Origin: Haematobia irritans
Lineage: Eukaryota; Arthropoda; Insecta; Diptera; Muscidae
Assembly (NCBI RefSeq): GCF_050003625.1
Contig: NC_134397.1
Location: forward strand, 228,284,537-228,348,536
Direction: 5' to 3'
Length of the DNA stretch: 64,000 nucleotides
Position 1 is the first letter of the stretch. Each line of letters begins with the position of its first letter. The translations under genes and the position numbers were made by a program. Shown here in pieces: positions 13,316 through 25,151 of this stretch. Under the pieces are notes generated by a model that was not told the DNA's origin, ran no database searches, and saw only the letters and a list, made by a program, of their open reading frames with translations.

Positions 13316-16300
13316 CATGAGGTTTAGGTTAATTTCCTTTAGCTGCATTTCATAACATAAATCCCCATAATAAGCTTATCTGTTATGGTCTTGCTTATTT
13401 CTGGCCATTACTAAATAATTATATCAACAAAGTAGCAAAAATTACAAAACAAGAAATAATAAATTCACTCGGATACATTTGTCATTTAATTTAATTTTCA
13501 ATAAAAGAAATAAATACACACATGTAAAATACTATGAATTTCTAATATTACCTGAAGGCATAGAAACAAACCAGTTTACATTTGATTAAATATGAAAAAA
13601 CTAGTTCCAATTTACACATATGTGTCTTTGGTTATGGCTTTTGGCGTTGTGCATAGCCGAATATGCCAAGCAAAAAAAAAATACAATATCCCCAAAAAGA
13701 TGACAATAGTTTCTAGCAAATCTATATTTGCATATAAATTCGTCTATAACTTATAATTTATATGCTAAAATGCCAAAGATAGTCGGTCGTGTTAATAAAA
13801 TCAATTTGTGGATCCTTGTAAGAGCTAAAAAACCAAAAAAAAAACTGAATCACAATCAACTTATATTTATTATTCATTGAATTTTTTATCAGATTTGAAT
13901 TTTGTTAGATTTTTGTTTGTTGGTAAATAGCTCAGCATGGAAGCTAGTAAGTGCTAATAACTAATGATGATATTAAAAAAAAAACACATTAGTTTCGGAG
14001 GAAGCTTTAACCAAAAAACAAAAATGTAAATGAATCAAAACGTTGATTTACATACCAACACAAAGACTACCAAAATAGAAGAATATAAAAAATTAATTAG
14101 TTAAGACATTTGCAAACAATTAGACCGTATATAAGAAAACCAAAAAAAATGTTGTATGGTCTTATCAAATAAAAGACAGATTTGGCTAAAATCAATTTTC
14201 AAAAACACTCTATAAACTATACGTTTTATGTTTATATTGTGTGAACTTTAGAAGTTTGAATTCAAAAAGTTAGTTGATTATGTAGTTAAATATGTGTTTT
14301 CCACTTGTCCATTAAATAAAAGGATTTATTTTATCTTAAACATTGTATATTTGAATATTTCATACTGCAAAAGAAAAAATACAAAAAGACTTGAGAAACA
14401 AACTTATCAAGGAAGACTTAGGACACAAACTCAAATCTCAATTTGTAACATTACTAGGCGTAATTTTTATTTTTTCAATATAGTTTCTTGGGTGGGAGAT
14501 ACAAGTTAAATCTAGAGTGATCAAAACAGGTCGGGGCATTAGGCGTTTATCCTAATTATTCGTGTCGAACATGTCCCAGGTATTGGCCACACCATAAGTT
14601 ATGTTCGACATAATCGATACTGCAGCTTGTTATTGGGATCGATAAAACATTTATCGATATTTTAGTTACTTCCGACAATTCTTAGCGTTTATCTACACTG
14701 TAAGATTCATTACAAACACAGACATTCCGTCCGGAATAACTTATAGTCCGGATGGCGCATAAGACATTTTTGCTATTTCTAACTCAAGTTTGTTTCTCGC
14801 ACAATACAAAAAAAATGAAATAATTATATCTAATATTTTTTTTTTTTTTTTTTTTGCAAAAAGTATTTACTTATTTTTTTCATATCGGTGTGCTACAGTT
14901 TAGAAAATTCACCTACTTTTCCCTTCCTGGTGGGTTTACTGTGTTTTTGTGTATATAATAAATCTTTGTATCCGGACAAGTTTTATTCAGTGTGTTACGA
15001 ATTCTTTTTCACGATTGGGTACGATTGTATGATTTATATGGGATTTATATCAGAACATTTCTGCCCGAAACTATGCCCCAATGTTTAATGCTGTGGAATG
15101 GAACAATATGCAGACAGGAGAACATAGCTAGACTATTTCCAAAATTCACCATCATTAAAAATATACATTGAGTGGTGAAGCAAAAAAAAATATATTGAAT
15201 CAAATTATATCTGTAATTACAACGTATGTGAGAAAACTAATAAATGTTGTATACAACTTGTATCAAATAAAAACATACATAAATACGTACAAATTAATAA
15301 TTGTGCTTGTGCTGGCCTCATGGGATCGGTTTGAATTTACATATGCAAATTGGCCATTCTATAAAAGCTATACGAAAATTAATTTCGATTACTACCAATT
15401 AAACTACTCCTGCATAGAAGTTTCAATTAACATTTGAGTTACCTAACATCTACACCATGATGTATCAGATACGCTTCCATATTTAAATACATTGTTGTTA
15501 GAAAAAAGATATAAAAACAAATTAAAAACGCAGCAGTATTCCGCCTAATTTATTATTGCAAAATTGTATGGAACAGCTGTTGAACCCCCCTAGTGATCTT
15601 TAGCTAGTAACTGGTAAATTATGATCAAATTGAAAATTCAAAACAGACAAATAAATCACTGAACTCTTTACCACAAGTGAAGTATACTCCACAAATATAC
15701 TATGGCATAATTTTATTTATTTTTATAAATTTTCTTTTAAATGTCACGTCTATTTAAATTTCATCATCATCTTCAATTTCATGACTTTGTAGATTATCAG
15801 TATGGGTTTGTAGTCAACCATCGTTCAGACAAATAAACAAAAGTATTTTTTTTTTTTAATAAAAAAGTTTTCAATTTGTATTACCATTAGATTTGCTCTA
15901 TGGCCTAAGTTTCAATTGTGGTAGGAGGGTCATATGGACACATAGATATTGATGTTGTATAGCAGAAAGATGATACAAAGGAAGAATTTCTCTTGGAGGT
16001 TGATGCAAGTACAACATGAAATGAGGAAGGTGACGTGTGTTGCCCAAGATGATAGCCATGACGTAAAATTGGTTTTGTTATTTTGTGAAAGAGAATGACG
16101 AAGAAGAAAGTTGAATTTGAAGGTTTTGTAAGAAGAAATGAAAGTAAAGTTAATTGTCTGTCAGTTCTTAGAACTTTTACAGATGCAGAAAGAAGAAAGT
16201 TTTTTTCAATGTCAAAACGTTTAAAAGGAAAACAGTTTACATAAAAGAAAGAATATGAATTTCGATTTTTTGGCAAAATTTTATAAAAGCTAATGAGTGA

Positions 16301-16924
16301 AAGTCATGACATCGTATCTTCTTAGAGAGTCAGATTAAAAAATTGTAGACAGTCCATCGATCATAATTTTTTCTAACGGTTTAAAAAACATTTTCAATTA
16401 CATCACCTTTTCTTAATAATTGTTATATAAAGCAATTCACTATTTGTTGGAGTTATATATCTCGAGATACATAAAAACAGTGTGTGTTGCCCTGATACTG
16501 TAACAGGCAAATACTTGGTTTCGATTTAATTGCAGAAATTTCAATACTGAAGATGCTCTATGTACTATAAAGCCAGTTGTTGAGAACATCAAGCGAAAAC
16601 GGTCGTGACAAAACCGCTGTGAATCGACGGAAACTGTGGAAAACCCAGAATAGCATGAAGGGTTTGTTATATGTTTGTTGGGTTTGACAGGGTATTGTGG
16701 TACCGACTGCGCAATTGAACCGTCCGTAGCGGACAGCTTTAGGAGAGGAATTACGTTCCACCAGACCACACACATCGATAATGAGTCTCCTGGAAGTTCA
16801 AATATATCCAATTAATAGCACGGACCTGGCAATAAGTAATTACCATTTGTTCCTGTCCATGGCAAATAATTCATAATAAATGAAAATCCGCCTCAAGAGG
16901 GGCTTGTAAATCAACTATCTCAGA
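13316..16924. other. Unassigned AT-rich DNA
   Basis: No gene or clear element. A partial TTCACTAAAG-MITE right end is visible near 14860-14950 (CTTCCTGGTGGGTTTACTG). Short frames at 15905-16276 and 16440-16811 lack recognisable domains. Confidence 0.5.
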
Positions 16925-18560
16925 TTTTTGCCACTACACTTTCTTTTCTCAGATCCCCGATTTGGCTTGCGAGGCCTCTAAAAGAAGCAAATTTCATCCG
17001 ATCCGGCTGAAATTTGGTATATGGTGTTAGTATATGGTCTCTAATAACCATGCAAAAATTGGTCCACATCGGTCCATAATTATATATAGCCCCCATATAA
17101 ACCGATCCCCCGATTTGGCTTGCGAGGCCTCTAAAAGAAGCAAATTTCATCCGATCCGGCTGAAATTTGGTACATGGTGTTAGTATATGGTCTCTAACAA
17201 CCATGCAAAAATTGGTTCACATCGGTCCATAATTATATATAGCCCCCATATAAACCGATCCCCCGATTTGGCTTGCGAGGCCTCTAAGAGAAGCAAATTT
17301 CATCCGATCCGGCTGAAATTTGGTACATGGTGTTAGTATATGGTCTCTAATTACCATGCAAAAATTGGTCCACATCGGTCCATAATTATATATAGCCCCC
17401 ATATAAACCGATCACCAGATTTGACCTCCGGAGCCTCTTGGAAGACCAAAATTCATCTGATTCAGTTGAAATTTGGTACGTGGTGTTAATATATGGCCTC
17501 AAACTCCCATGCGAAAAGTGATCCACATCGGTCCATAATTATATATAGCCCCCATATAAACCGATCTCCACATTTGACCTCCGGAGCCCCTTGGAAGAGC
17601 AAAATTCATCCGATTCGGTTGAAATTTGGTACGTGATGTTAGTATATGGTATCCAACAACCATGCAGGAATTGGTTCATATCAGTCCATAATTATATATA
17701 GCACCCATATAAACCGATCCCCAGACTTGACCTCCGGTGCCTTTTGGAGAAGCAAAATTTATTCGATCTGGTTGAAATTTTGTACGTGGTAGTAGTATAT
17801 GATATTTAACAACCATGCCAAAAGTGGTCCATATCAGTCCATAATCACATATAGCCCCCATATAAACCGATCCCGAGATTTGGTTTTGGAGCCTCTTGGA
17901 GGAGCAAATTTCATCCGAGTCAGATGAAATTTGGTACATTGTGCGTTAACAACCATGCCTAACTACACCCAGAGAAGGAATATGATCACCTCAAACATGT
18001 TTCAAGAGCAAAATGTTATTTTTGGATGGTGACCATGTAACATGTTTGTCGCAAAAATTTTGTTTTCTTCCCAAACATAACATGCTTTCCGAAAACAGAT
18101 ACATAATTTCCGATAAAATAACATGGTTGCAGCGAACATGTTACATGGCCACCATCCAAAAATAACATTTTGCTCTTGAAACATGTTTGAGGTGATCATA
18201 TTCCTTCTCTGGATGTAGGTTCATATCGGTCTATAGTTATATATAGCCCTCAGATCCATACCAATAATTGTATATAGCCCTAATTGTATATAGCCATATA
18301 AGCGACCCCCATATTTCAATTCTGGCTCCCTACGTACCGTGCAAAAGTCCATATCGATTCGTAATTATTTGTAGACATACCTACACATACTTTTTTTGTC
18401 TAATGTATAACACGTATGGACTAACTCACAATTTAGAAAACGATTTAAGATACCACAACCCAAGTAATTCGATTGTGGATGACAGTCTTTCGTAGAAGTT
18501 TCTACGCAATCCATGGTGGAGGGTACACAAGATTCGGCCTGGCCGAACTTACGCCCGTTT
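16925..18560 (-). mobile_element. 153-bp tandem-repeat element (R153), minus orientation
   Basis: Reverse-oriented copy of the array seen at 8281. Clear 153-bp units lie at about 16950-17400 and more diverged ones to 17940. The usual TACCCTCCACCA end is missing on the left, so it is truncated. The right end has TTCGGCCTGGCCGAA near 18532-18546, then the palindromic-tail region ending ACTTG. A 250-bp hairpin MITE interrupts it at 17966-18215. Confidence 0.8.
17966..18215. mobile_element. 250-bp hairpin MITE
   Basis: Left end CACCCAGAGAAGGAATATGA and right end TCATATTCCTTCTCTGGATG are inverted repeats that continue for about 85 bp with few mismatches. TA flanks both ends (17964-17965, 18216-18217). 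The uninterrupted host repeat is visible near 61508 (CCTAACTAAGTCC), which confirms the insertion. Tc1/mariner-type MITE by TA duplication; the mobilising enzyme is unknown. Confidence 0.88.
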
Positions 18561-18698
18561 ATACTTGTTTATAATTCTTTTCATGCTATTAAATTTTTTG
18601 GCAGACAATTTGAAATTATGTGAACCACGCCTAAACGCCAAGCTTTTTTCCGAATTTTATTTGACATTTCTCTATTTCAGACTTACTCAATTTGAACC

Positions 18699-19378
18699 AT
18701 GGAGAGATACACAATCCAACAACGTGATGACCCAACGGGATGACCCATTTTCGAAGAAAATCATCTTCAGCGATGAGGCACATTTTAACCTCAGTGGATT
18801 CGTCAATAAACAGAATTGCCAGAATTGCATTTGGGCGAATGAGAATCCAAGAGTGATTGTCGAAAAACCAATACACCACAAAGAGTGACTGTTTGGTGCG
18901 GTTTATGGGCTGGCGGCATCATCGGGCCGTATTTTTGCCAAAATGAGGCCGGTCTGTGAATGGTGTTCGCTATCGTGAGATGATAACGAACTTTTTATGG
19001 CCCGAATTGGAAGATATGGATGTGGACGATATGTGGTTTCAGCAGGACGGCGCCACTTGCCACACAGCTAACGAAACAATGGCTCTTTTGCGCAACAAAT
19101 TCAATGGCCGTGTTATCTCACGTAATGGCGATGTCAATTGGCCGCCAAGATCATGTGATTTGACACCGTTGGACTTTTTTCTTTGGGGTTATTTGAAAGA
19201 AAAGGTGTACGTCGATAAACCAGCAACAATTCAAGAGCCAAAGGATGAGATAATTCGGCACATTAACGGCATAGAACCTCCATTATGCCTCAGCGTCATC
19301 GAAAATTTGGACCATCGGAGGAAGGTGTGCCAACGAGGTCGCGGCGCCCATTTGGCCGATATTTTGTTCCATACATAA
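18699..19378 (+). pseudogene. Tc1/mariner-superfamily transposase, deleted and frameshifted
   Basis: The ATG at 18699 opens MERYTIQQR, a typical N-terminus of a widespread insect Tc1/mariner group, then jumps to DDPFSKKIIFSDEAHF. That implies an in-place deletion of most of the DNA-binding domain. Frame changes near 18885 and 18955 split the catalytic domain; the middle (VTVWCGLWAGG) is in another frame. The last part contains WFQQDGATCH and PPRSCDLTPLDFFLWG, with 36 residues between the two catalytic Asp, and ends HLADILFHT. The spacing differs from classic mariner DD34D, so I leave the family open. Nearby 3' terminus: ACCACCCTTT near 19475-19485. No matching 5' terminus was found. Confidence 0.85.
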
Positions 19379-19644
19379 TTGAATAATACCAATATATCAT
19401 AATTAAATAAAATTACAATAATTTCCTAAATAGTTTGTGTTTTATTCAAAATCAACATCGGCCCTTGAAATTTTAACCACCCTTTATAACTGTCGATGCC
19501 TTTATAAAGAATTTATCAAAACAGCGCTTCGACCGCAACGTCGGTAATACCAAAGCTGCAGGCATTGTGCGACATCTATAATTATACGAAAATTACGAAC
19601 AAAACGTCGGATAAAAATATGAAATAAAATCTTTTTATTTTATA

Positions 19645-20148
19645 CACTGAAAAAAAGTGAACTCTCTATTTCACTAAAGCCAATTTAACTTTATTTTAGT
19701 TCATGGAATTATTATGATTGGAGGAAGTTTCCTTTACTCTAATAATTTCTTGTGTACGTTAGTTAAATTAACTAAAACCGAGGAAAAAAATATACTCAAA
19801 TGAATTTAGTTAAAGATTAACTAAATTCGTGTTTTCCACGAAATAGTTCAGAATTTCTTAAAATGTGTAAATTTTACCAAAAATGCGTCCATCACGAACT
19901 TCGTATGTCACTAAAGACATTCTTGCAATTTTGAACTTCAAAACACAAAATTTTCTTTAACAAGTAAAAAAAATTGTTATGTCTAATAAATTTTCTTGAA
20001 TTTGTCGAAAAATATTTACTTATTTTTATGACATCGGCGTGATGCCAACGTTTGTAATATTGTTTAGTTAAAATTTTCTACAAATATTCAAAATTTTCTA
20101 AAATTAACCGAAAGTTTTCTTCCTGTTGGATTCACTGTTTTTTCAGTG
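19645..20148. mobile_element. MITE, TTCACTAAAG family, intact (504 bp)
   Basis: Left TACACTGAAAAAAAGTGAA (from the TA) and right TTCACTGTTTTTTCAGTG are inverted repeats with one difference. TA flanks both ends (19643-19644, 20149-20150). Reference copy for the family. Confidence 0.88.
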
Positions 20149-20187
20149 TATAGAAACCATAAAAGCCCGTTTTAGAATTAGTCTAAC

Positions 20188-20792
20188 GGTATGGTCACAC
20201 TGGGCAAATATTTGACAGAAATCAAAAACGAATTCGTCGCCACAGTAAAACCAGTAAACACCCAGTCAAAAAAGCGTCGCCAGAAAAATAATAAAAATGT
20301 TCTGTTTGGATCCGGAAATGGTAAAAAATTTACGCAGAAGCGATGAATTTAACATGTCGGAAACGTTTACCTCAAATATTTTCAAAAAATCAAAATTTTT
20401 TCAGATTGGATTTAGCATTTTTTCGACAAAATTTAAATGATTTGTACCATTTTATGAATTCTTACTCTATTTTTAACCTATTTGAAACAAAAAAGTTAAA
20501 ATTACCCATTAAAAGTGTGAAAAAAACCAAGTTATAAAAAATTGAATTAAAAGAACTTCCTGGTTAGTTAAAATAAAGAACATCTTTCGGAGTGCATCTT
20601 CTGGAAGCGCTTTTAAAGTTGTGCCTTTGGAAGAACTTCCAAATTTTTTTGCTGGGCATTTGTAGCTCATATTGGATATATTTCATCGTAATAGGAGTAT
20701 TTTGTAAAAACGGTATTCATATATTTCAAAAGTGCTCCAGGAAAAAGTTTGACTCTCATTTTGGGCAAATATTTGCCCAGTGTGACCCTACC
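20188..20792. mobile_element. MITE with GGTCACACTGGGCAAATATTTG ends
   Basis: Left GGTATGGTCACACTGGGCAA and right TTGCCCAGTGTGACCCTACC are inverted repeats of about 27 bp with small differences. A second MITE (20261-20656) sits inside it. Superfamily not assigned. Confidence 0.75.
20261..20656. mobile_element. CCCAG-ended MITE, inserted in the 20188 MITE
   Basis: Starts CCCAGTCAAAAAAGCGTCGC and ends TTTTTTTGCTGGG, flanked by CA on each side. It carries the family GGATCCGG motif near 20310. It is the uninterrupted reference for the split copy at 60382-62296. Confidence 0.75.
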
Positions 20793-20834
20793 CTAAGGCA
20801 ATCCAATTCATGTTTTATTTGTTTCAATGTGGAC

Positions 20835-21398
20835 CAGAGATGGTCTGTATCAAACTTTTTTAGGTTTGCGACTGTCGCAAAGTTGTAAACGTCGTAAACG
20901 TCACATACGCGTCGTAAATGTAGAAAAAGTAACAAAAGTCGCAAACTGAAAATACTTTAGTCGCGTCAGCTAGGCGGCGAATCCAAGACGATGGTATGTG
21001 CGAAGAAGTTTCAATTCTTAGGAATGTTCACAATTTTCGGTTTTAGTCCCCACATTTTCCCTATTGCCTTTTGCACGAGTACAGGGTCACCGTGGATTTT
21101 CTCGTCCTTACTTGGCTTTAAGTTCAGTCTCCTGTCCAATATAACCCCAATGTATTTTGCACACTCACCAACGGGACTTTCGATACCACCTAAGAAAATA
21201 GGCTTGAACATGGGAAAACTTTCACAAATTTCTGCAGAAACTCACAGCGAATGCTGTCAAACTAAATTAAAAAATGTTCAGGATTTCTTCTATTCAAAAT
21301 TTGGTTTTCTACAGTAGGTTTACGACCTTTGCGACATACGTATTATACCGTCGCAAATGTATGTCGCAAAAGTCACAGTTTGTGACAGGCCAACCCTG
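20835..21398. mobile_element. hAT-type MITE with 8-bp target duplication
   Basis: ATGTGGAC occurs on both sides (20827-20834, 21399-21406), the 8-bp duplication typical of hAT. Ends are CAGAGATGGTCTGT and, on the opposite strand, CAGGGTTGGCCTGT. The interior has several short TCGCAAA/GTCGTAAA motifs. A relative is at 59211-59880. Confidence 0.85.
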
Positions 21399-21423
21399 AT
21401 GTGGACAACGTTTTATTAAATAC

Positions 21424-21697
21424 TATTTAATTAATTTTGAAGATTTTATCAGAATTATTAAAGTCAAATTGATCTTAGTAAAAACAAAATTTCTTTCATG
21501 AAAAGATACATACCCAGTTTTAAGTCGAATCAATTGATTATAAAGACAACACGTCTTCATTGAAAAGTTGATCAATTTTTCGACAAGGAAAAAAACTTTA
21601 TATCGGAGAAATGCGTCTTCTATGCTAAGCAAAATTCGCAAACGCATTTGAAGAACATGAAATCTTTGGTCTCACGACAATATTTTAACAGTGTAGT
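21424..21697. repeat. Partial MITE of the 35390 family
   Basis: Contains CGTCTTCATTGAAAAGTTGATC, GAGAAATGCGTCTTCTATGC and the end ACAATATTTTAACAGTG, in the orientation of the 4451 copy. The left end is missing. Confidence 0.7.
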
Positions 21698-21699
21698 GT

Positions 21700-22510
21700 T
21701 TCTTCGATAGTCAAATGTATTTCTTTTAGCTTTTTTTCTAACTCCTTCCCACTTTTACTTTTAAAATACTCTGCGGCAAAAACTTTTAAAATTAATTAAC
21801 CATTACCAAAATATCTAATCTAACAAAAAAGGCTTAATTAAAGCCAATTTGTAAATGTGATTAACAAACCCCCCAGACACACGCCTGACATCTTTCCGTC
21901 TTCGTAGCCAAATGCGTCGTAAATCATTAACTAATGGACTAGCCAAAGACGTCTAAATCAACAAATTTAGATGTGGACCAAATCGCAAAATTCCAAAATT
22001 TGCTTATATTGACATTAATTACGGATCATGTCAAGACATTTCAAAGCCATTTTTGGTAATTAGACGAAGCAATAATGACAATGCATTCATCAGCTTTTCA
22101 AGCAAACATTCGGCCATCAATCAAACGAGAAGAAGTAGTACTTAAGATACAAAAACAAAAAAGTTGCTGAATAAAACCAAAGTGGTGATGCTCACAATTA
22201 ATTAATTTCAACATTTGCCAGTCGAGGTATCATTAAAATTTGCCATTTTCGTATTTGCAAATGCATTTTTGGTTGCTACGTTTTTTTCAAAAATGTTTTT
22301 TGTTTGTTCGTTTATTTTGTAGATATATTCTCGGTAAACTTTTTTTAACACTCCATTTGTGGCGTTACTTTGTCTCGTATGGCTTTTTTGGTCTCTGTAC
22401 AATTTGAAGGTTAACCACTTTACTATAGAATTGGGCATAATTTTTTTTCTCGTTAACCAACAAAGATTGGCTTATTGTAAATCCAATCGTGTATGTGTAT
22501 TCAGATAGCC
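21700..22510. other. Flank upstream of the LTR element
   Basis: AT-rich, nothing recognised. It ends at the GATA target site. Confidence 0.5.
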
Positions 22511-22514
22511 GATA
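22511..22514 (+). repeat. 4-bp target site duplication GATA, left copy
   Basis: GATA directly precedes the first TG of the 5' LTR and matches the four bases directly after the 3' LTR (33571-33574). Four-base duplications are usual for many insect Ty3/gypsy integrases. It fixes the element boundaries. Confidence 0.9.
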
Positions 22515-23362
22515 TGTAATGGACTACGACGGCATTTCCATAATTTATGTTTATTTTTTAATATTTTTTTCTCGAAATTGTCCTCTATATATTTTTATTA
22601 TTTCAACAGTAACAGTATTCAAAAGGTTATAACCTTTTTCCAAATTGCATTCTATTTAGGTTCTTGTGAAATCTTCTGTTTGAATTGGTAATGTCTTTAA
22701 CGTAAATCATTTTTTTATCGCATGCGATTTTTGCGATGGGTTATCGATTTAGACCTCATTTTCGATTGAATTTACAGCTGTAGGTTTTGGTTCATATGAT
22801 TTTGACAAATTTTGTTACCGATGCCTTTGACATAATCAAGATTTCCTGTCTCTCTAATCCACTCTGAGTTTTCCTTCTTGCCCGAAAGTTCATCGAGTAA
22901 AGATCTAAAATCATTTGAAACGTATCTCAAATTTTGTACAAACATCGTTGTAAATTTTGGGGTGTTTCATAAAATTTTGAAATTCTAAACTTTTCAATAA
23001 ATTTCAAAAAGGTAAATTTCTTTGTTGCCATTGATTTTAGAATTTTTACTAAAACTTTCTTCTGAATTAGGCAGAAGTGCAAAAATTTTCTGTTTTGAGG
23101 AGGAAATCAATCGTCCGGCGAACGATTTATAGATTTTAATTTCTTTGGAGGAATCGTCGAAAAGAACATCTTTGGTTGAATGTTCAGGGGCCTGAACAGG
23201 CCAGTTATTTGAGACAATTCCCCAACGTGCCTCAAAGGCATTGAATAAGAATTGAAGGAAGAGACGAACAAGTTCTATGCGTTAATTCTTCCACTGCATG
23301 CAAACAGAAAGAGCAGAAAACGTCTTTGTCGGCGCTGCGAGCCTCTCTCCGTTGGTGGATCG

Positions 23363-23387
23363 TATAATACTAGTTTTCATCAGTTGA
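23363..23387 (+). promoter_or_regulatory. Candidate LTR core promoter (TATA-like and Inr)
   Basis: TATAATA at 23363-23369 is followed by TCAGTT at 23380-23385, which fits the arthropod initiator consensus. The spacing (about 19 bp to the initiator A) is shorter than a canonical TATA-Inr pair, so the initiator may act alone. It lies in the GC-richest part of the LTR, upstream of the splice donor. If correct, U3 is about 870 bp and the transcribed leader is long. Transcript 5' ends would be needed to confirm it. Confidence 0.35.
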
Positions 23388-24955
23388 ATTTTGCCAGTGC
23401 GTGGAAAAGAAGGGTAGAAGCGTAAAAAAAAAAAAAAAGAAAAGAAAAAAATATAGTTCCCGGTTTCAATTTAGAAAAAAAATAGTGAAGATTTACAAAT
23501 TATGTCTTAAAAGTAATAACTAAAATTTTGAAAGAATAACTTTAAAAAATCAGTACCTTAGCAATTGTAAAATGTAAAAAATGTAAGTTTAAGGAAAAGA
23601 AAACCAACAAAAATACAGAAAACAGTTAACACCTAGTTAAAAAAGTGCAAAATAATAGTTAAATAATGGAGAAAAAGAAACGAGAATCGGAATTTGAGTG
23701 CTTGGTAAAATCTCAAAAAATTCATTTTGGAAATTAACCGTGTTGCTTTAAAATTACACATAATGAAAATAATAATAAAATAATGAAAATAAGAAAAAAT
23801 TAAACTTGAAATCAAAAAAGAAAACAATATTACAGATTTTACCATCACAGCAAGAATTAAATTGAAATATGAGAAGTATTTAAAAATCCAAATTTAACTA
23901 TTTTGTATTTTTGTAGTTTTCTTATAATTCTGTTCGCACTATAATTTTTTTGAGTGTAACTTTGAATGCAGGTGTTCAAATTACCAATATCTGCGAATAT
24001 GTAATAGAGTCGTGATAAATTAAAATAGCATAAACACAAATATAATAATTACAACAACAAGTTCCATATAGCTCTCGTCATCACACACACTATGCAGAAT
24101 TGAAAAGGCCTTCTCAATCACAACGGATAGTGTTGGTAAGTGGTTTATTTTTTTATTTTGTGAGAAAACGAAGGCTTAAAGTATTAAACAAAAGAGCGAA
24201 TGAAATTTAGAGCAGAATTTGTATATCATAACGTCATAATGATGATCATATTAAATATTTGAACCCCATGCGTTCTTTTCTTTACTATTGTTATTTTGTT
24301 TTGATCTCTAAAGATATATTTCATTTGCTTGTTTGTTTTCTCTCAAGTCTTCTTCAATCAAATTTTAAAACCTTGTTTAAAGTGGCTATGATTGTTTGTG
24401 AGCTACAATTCTTTCAATGGTATTTTTAGTTTATCACCCCATTTTATTTAGATCGAAATGTTTTTAGTTAATATAAAGTTTCTATTTTATAATTTAAATT
24501 CGAATCTTCTGGTAATAATTGTATATTTATAAATTTTTGAAATCGTGTGTAAGCTTAAAAATGAGTGAATTATCTTGTTAATAAAATTAATTTCAAAACT
24601 TAAATATGTTGGCTTAAACCTTTTAAATGAGTTTTGCTGATACGACGACCGGAATAATGGAATAGAATATGCCATGAATATTTGATTTTGGGGTTCTAGA
24701 AATTTTGATTTCGCCACTAGAACCACGGTTAGGGAGGGTTAAGAGGCGATGCTCTCCAGACCATCTAGGAGAAGCTAAGTTGTGAGTTTTGCTGATATTT
24801 GCCAATATTTTCGTTATTATTAATTTGTTACTGTTTCATTTGAAAAACTTGGGGGGATTTTTTTTTATTTGCTTCTAGTAACTTTGGTTATTTTTTCGAT
24901 GGTAATTAAAGGGTATTACAGGGAGTTACATTTATTATTGTAATAGGAACAAGGA

Positions 24956-25040
24956 TATAGTAGGGAAGGACTTGAACCCACCCCAGCCGACTGCTTTGCT
25001 AGTTTTATTCAAGACTCCCGCTCTCCTACACCCCACTATA
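24956..25040 (-). other. tRNA-like fold inside the LTR (antisense)
   Basis: On the minus strand this 85-nt segment starts TATAGTGGGG and ends CCCTACTATA, which pair over 10 bp with one G-U. It contains GGTTCAAGTCC, a perfect match to the Pol III B-box consensus, and TAGGAGAGCGG, near the A-box consensus. The length fits a class II (Ser/Leu-type) tRNA, but I cannot fold clean D and anticodon arms, so it is tRNA-like rather than a tRNA gene. The identical copy is at 33398-33482. Confidence 0.4.
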
Positions 25041-25133
25041 ATCGTATTAGCCTGACTTTGTCTGTGCAAAACATATTCCCTACACATTTTCGCATAATTT
25101 GTTTGAGGTCCTATTTAGGTACGTTACAATAAT

Positions 25134-25151
25134 TGGCGCCCAACGTGGGGC
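25134..25151 (+). promoter_or_regulatory. Primer binding site, tRNA-Lys type
   Basis: TGGCGCCCAACGTGGGGC begins 5 nt after the 5' LTR. It is the complement of the 3' end of tRNA-Lys (CUU) including CCA, as known from animal tRNA-Lys. It primes minus-strand DNA synthesis. Confidence 0.9.

Larger units (their letters stand above)
22515..25128 (+). repeat. 5' LTR (2,614 bp)
   Basis: Begins TGTAATGG and ends CGTTACA. No long sense-strand frame is present; the short antisense frames look like AT-rich noise. Internal signals include a TCAGTT initiator at 23380, a strong GTAAGT donor at 24137 and an antisense tRNA-like fold at 24956-25040. The length is about five times that of a typical gypsy LTR. 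Every stretch I compared matched the 3' LTR, including an A-run and the antisense frames. Confidence 0.95.

Noticed and set aside
23633..24805. Antisense frames of 60-79 codons in the LTR, repeated at 32075-33247
   Set aside because: They recur only because the LTR is duplicated; no domain and strong AT bias.
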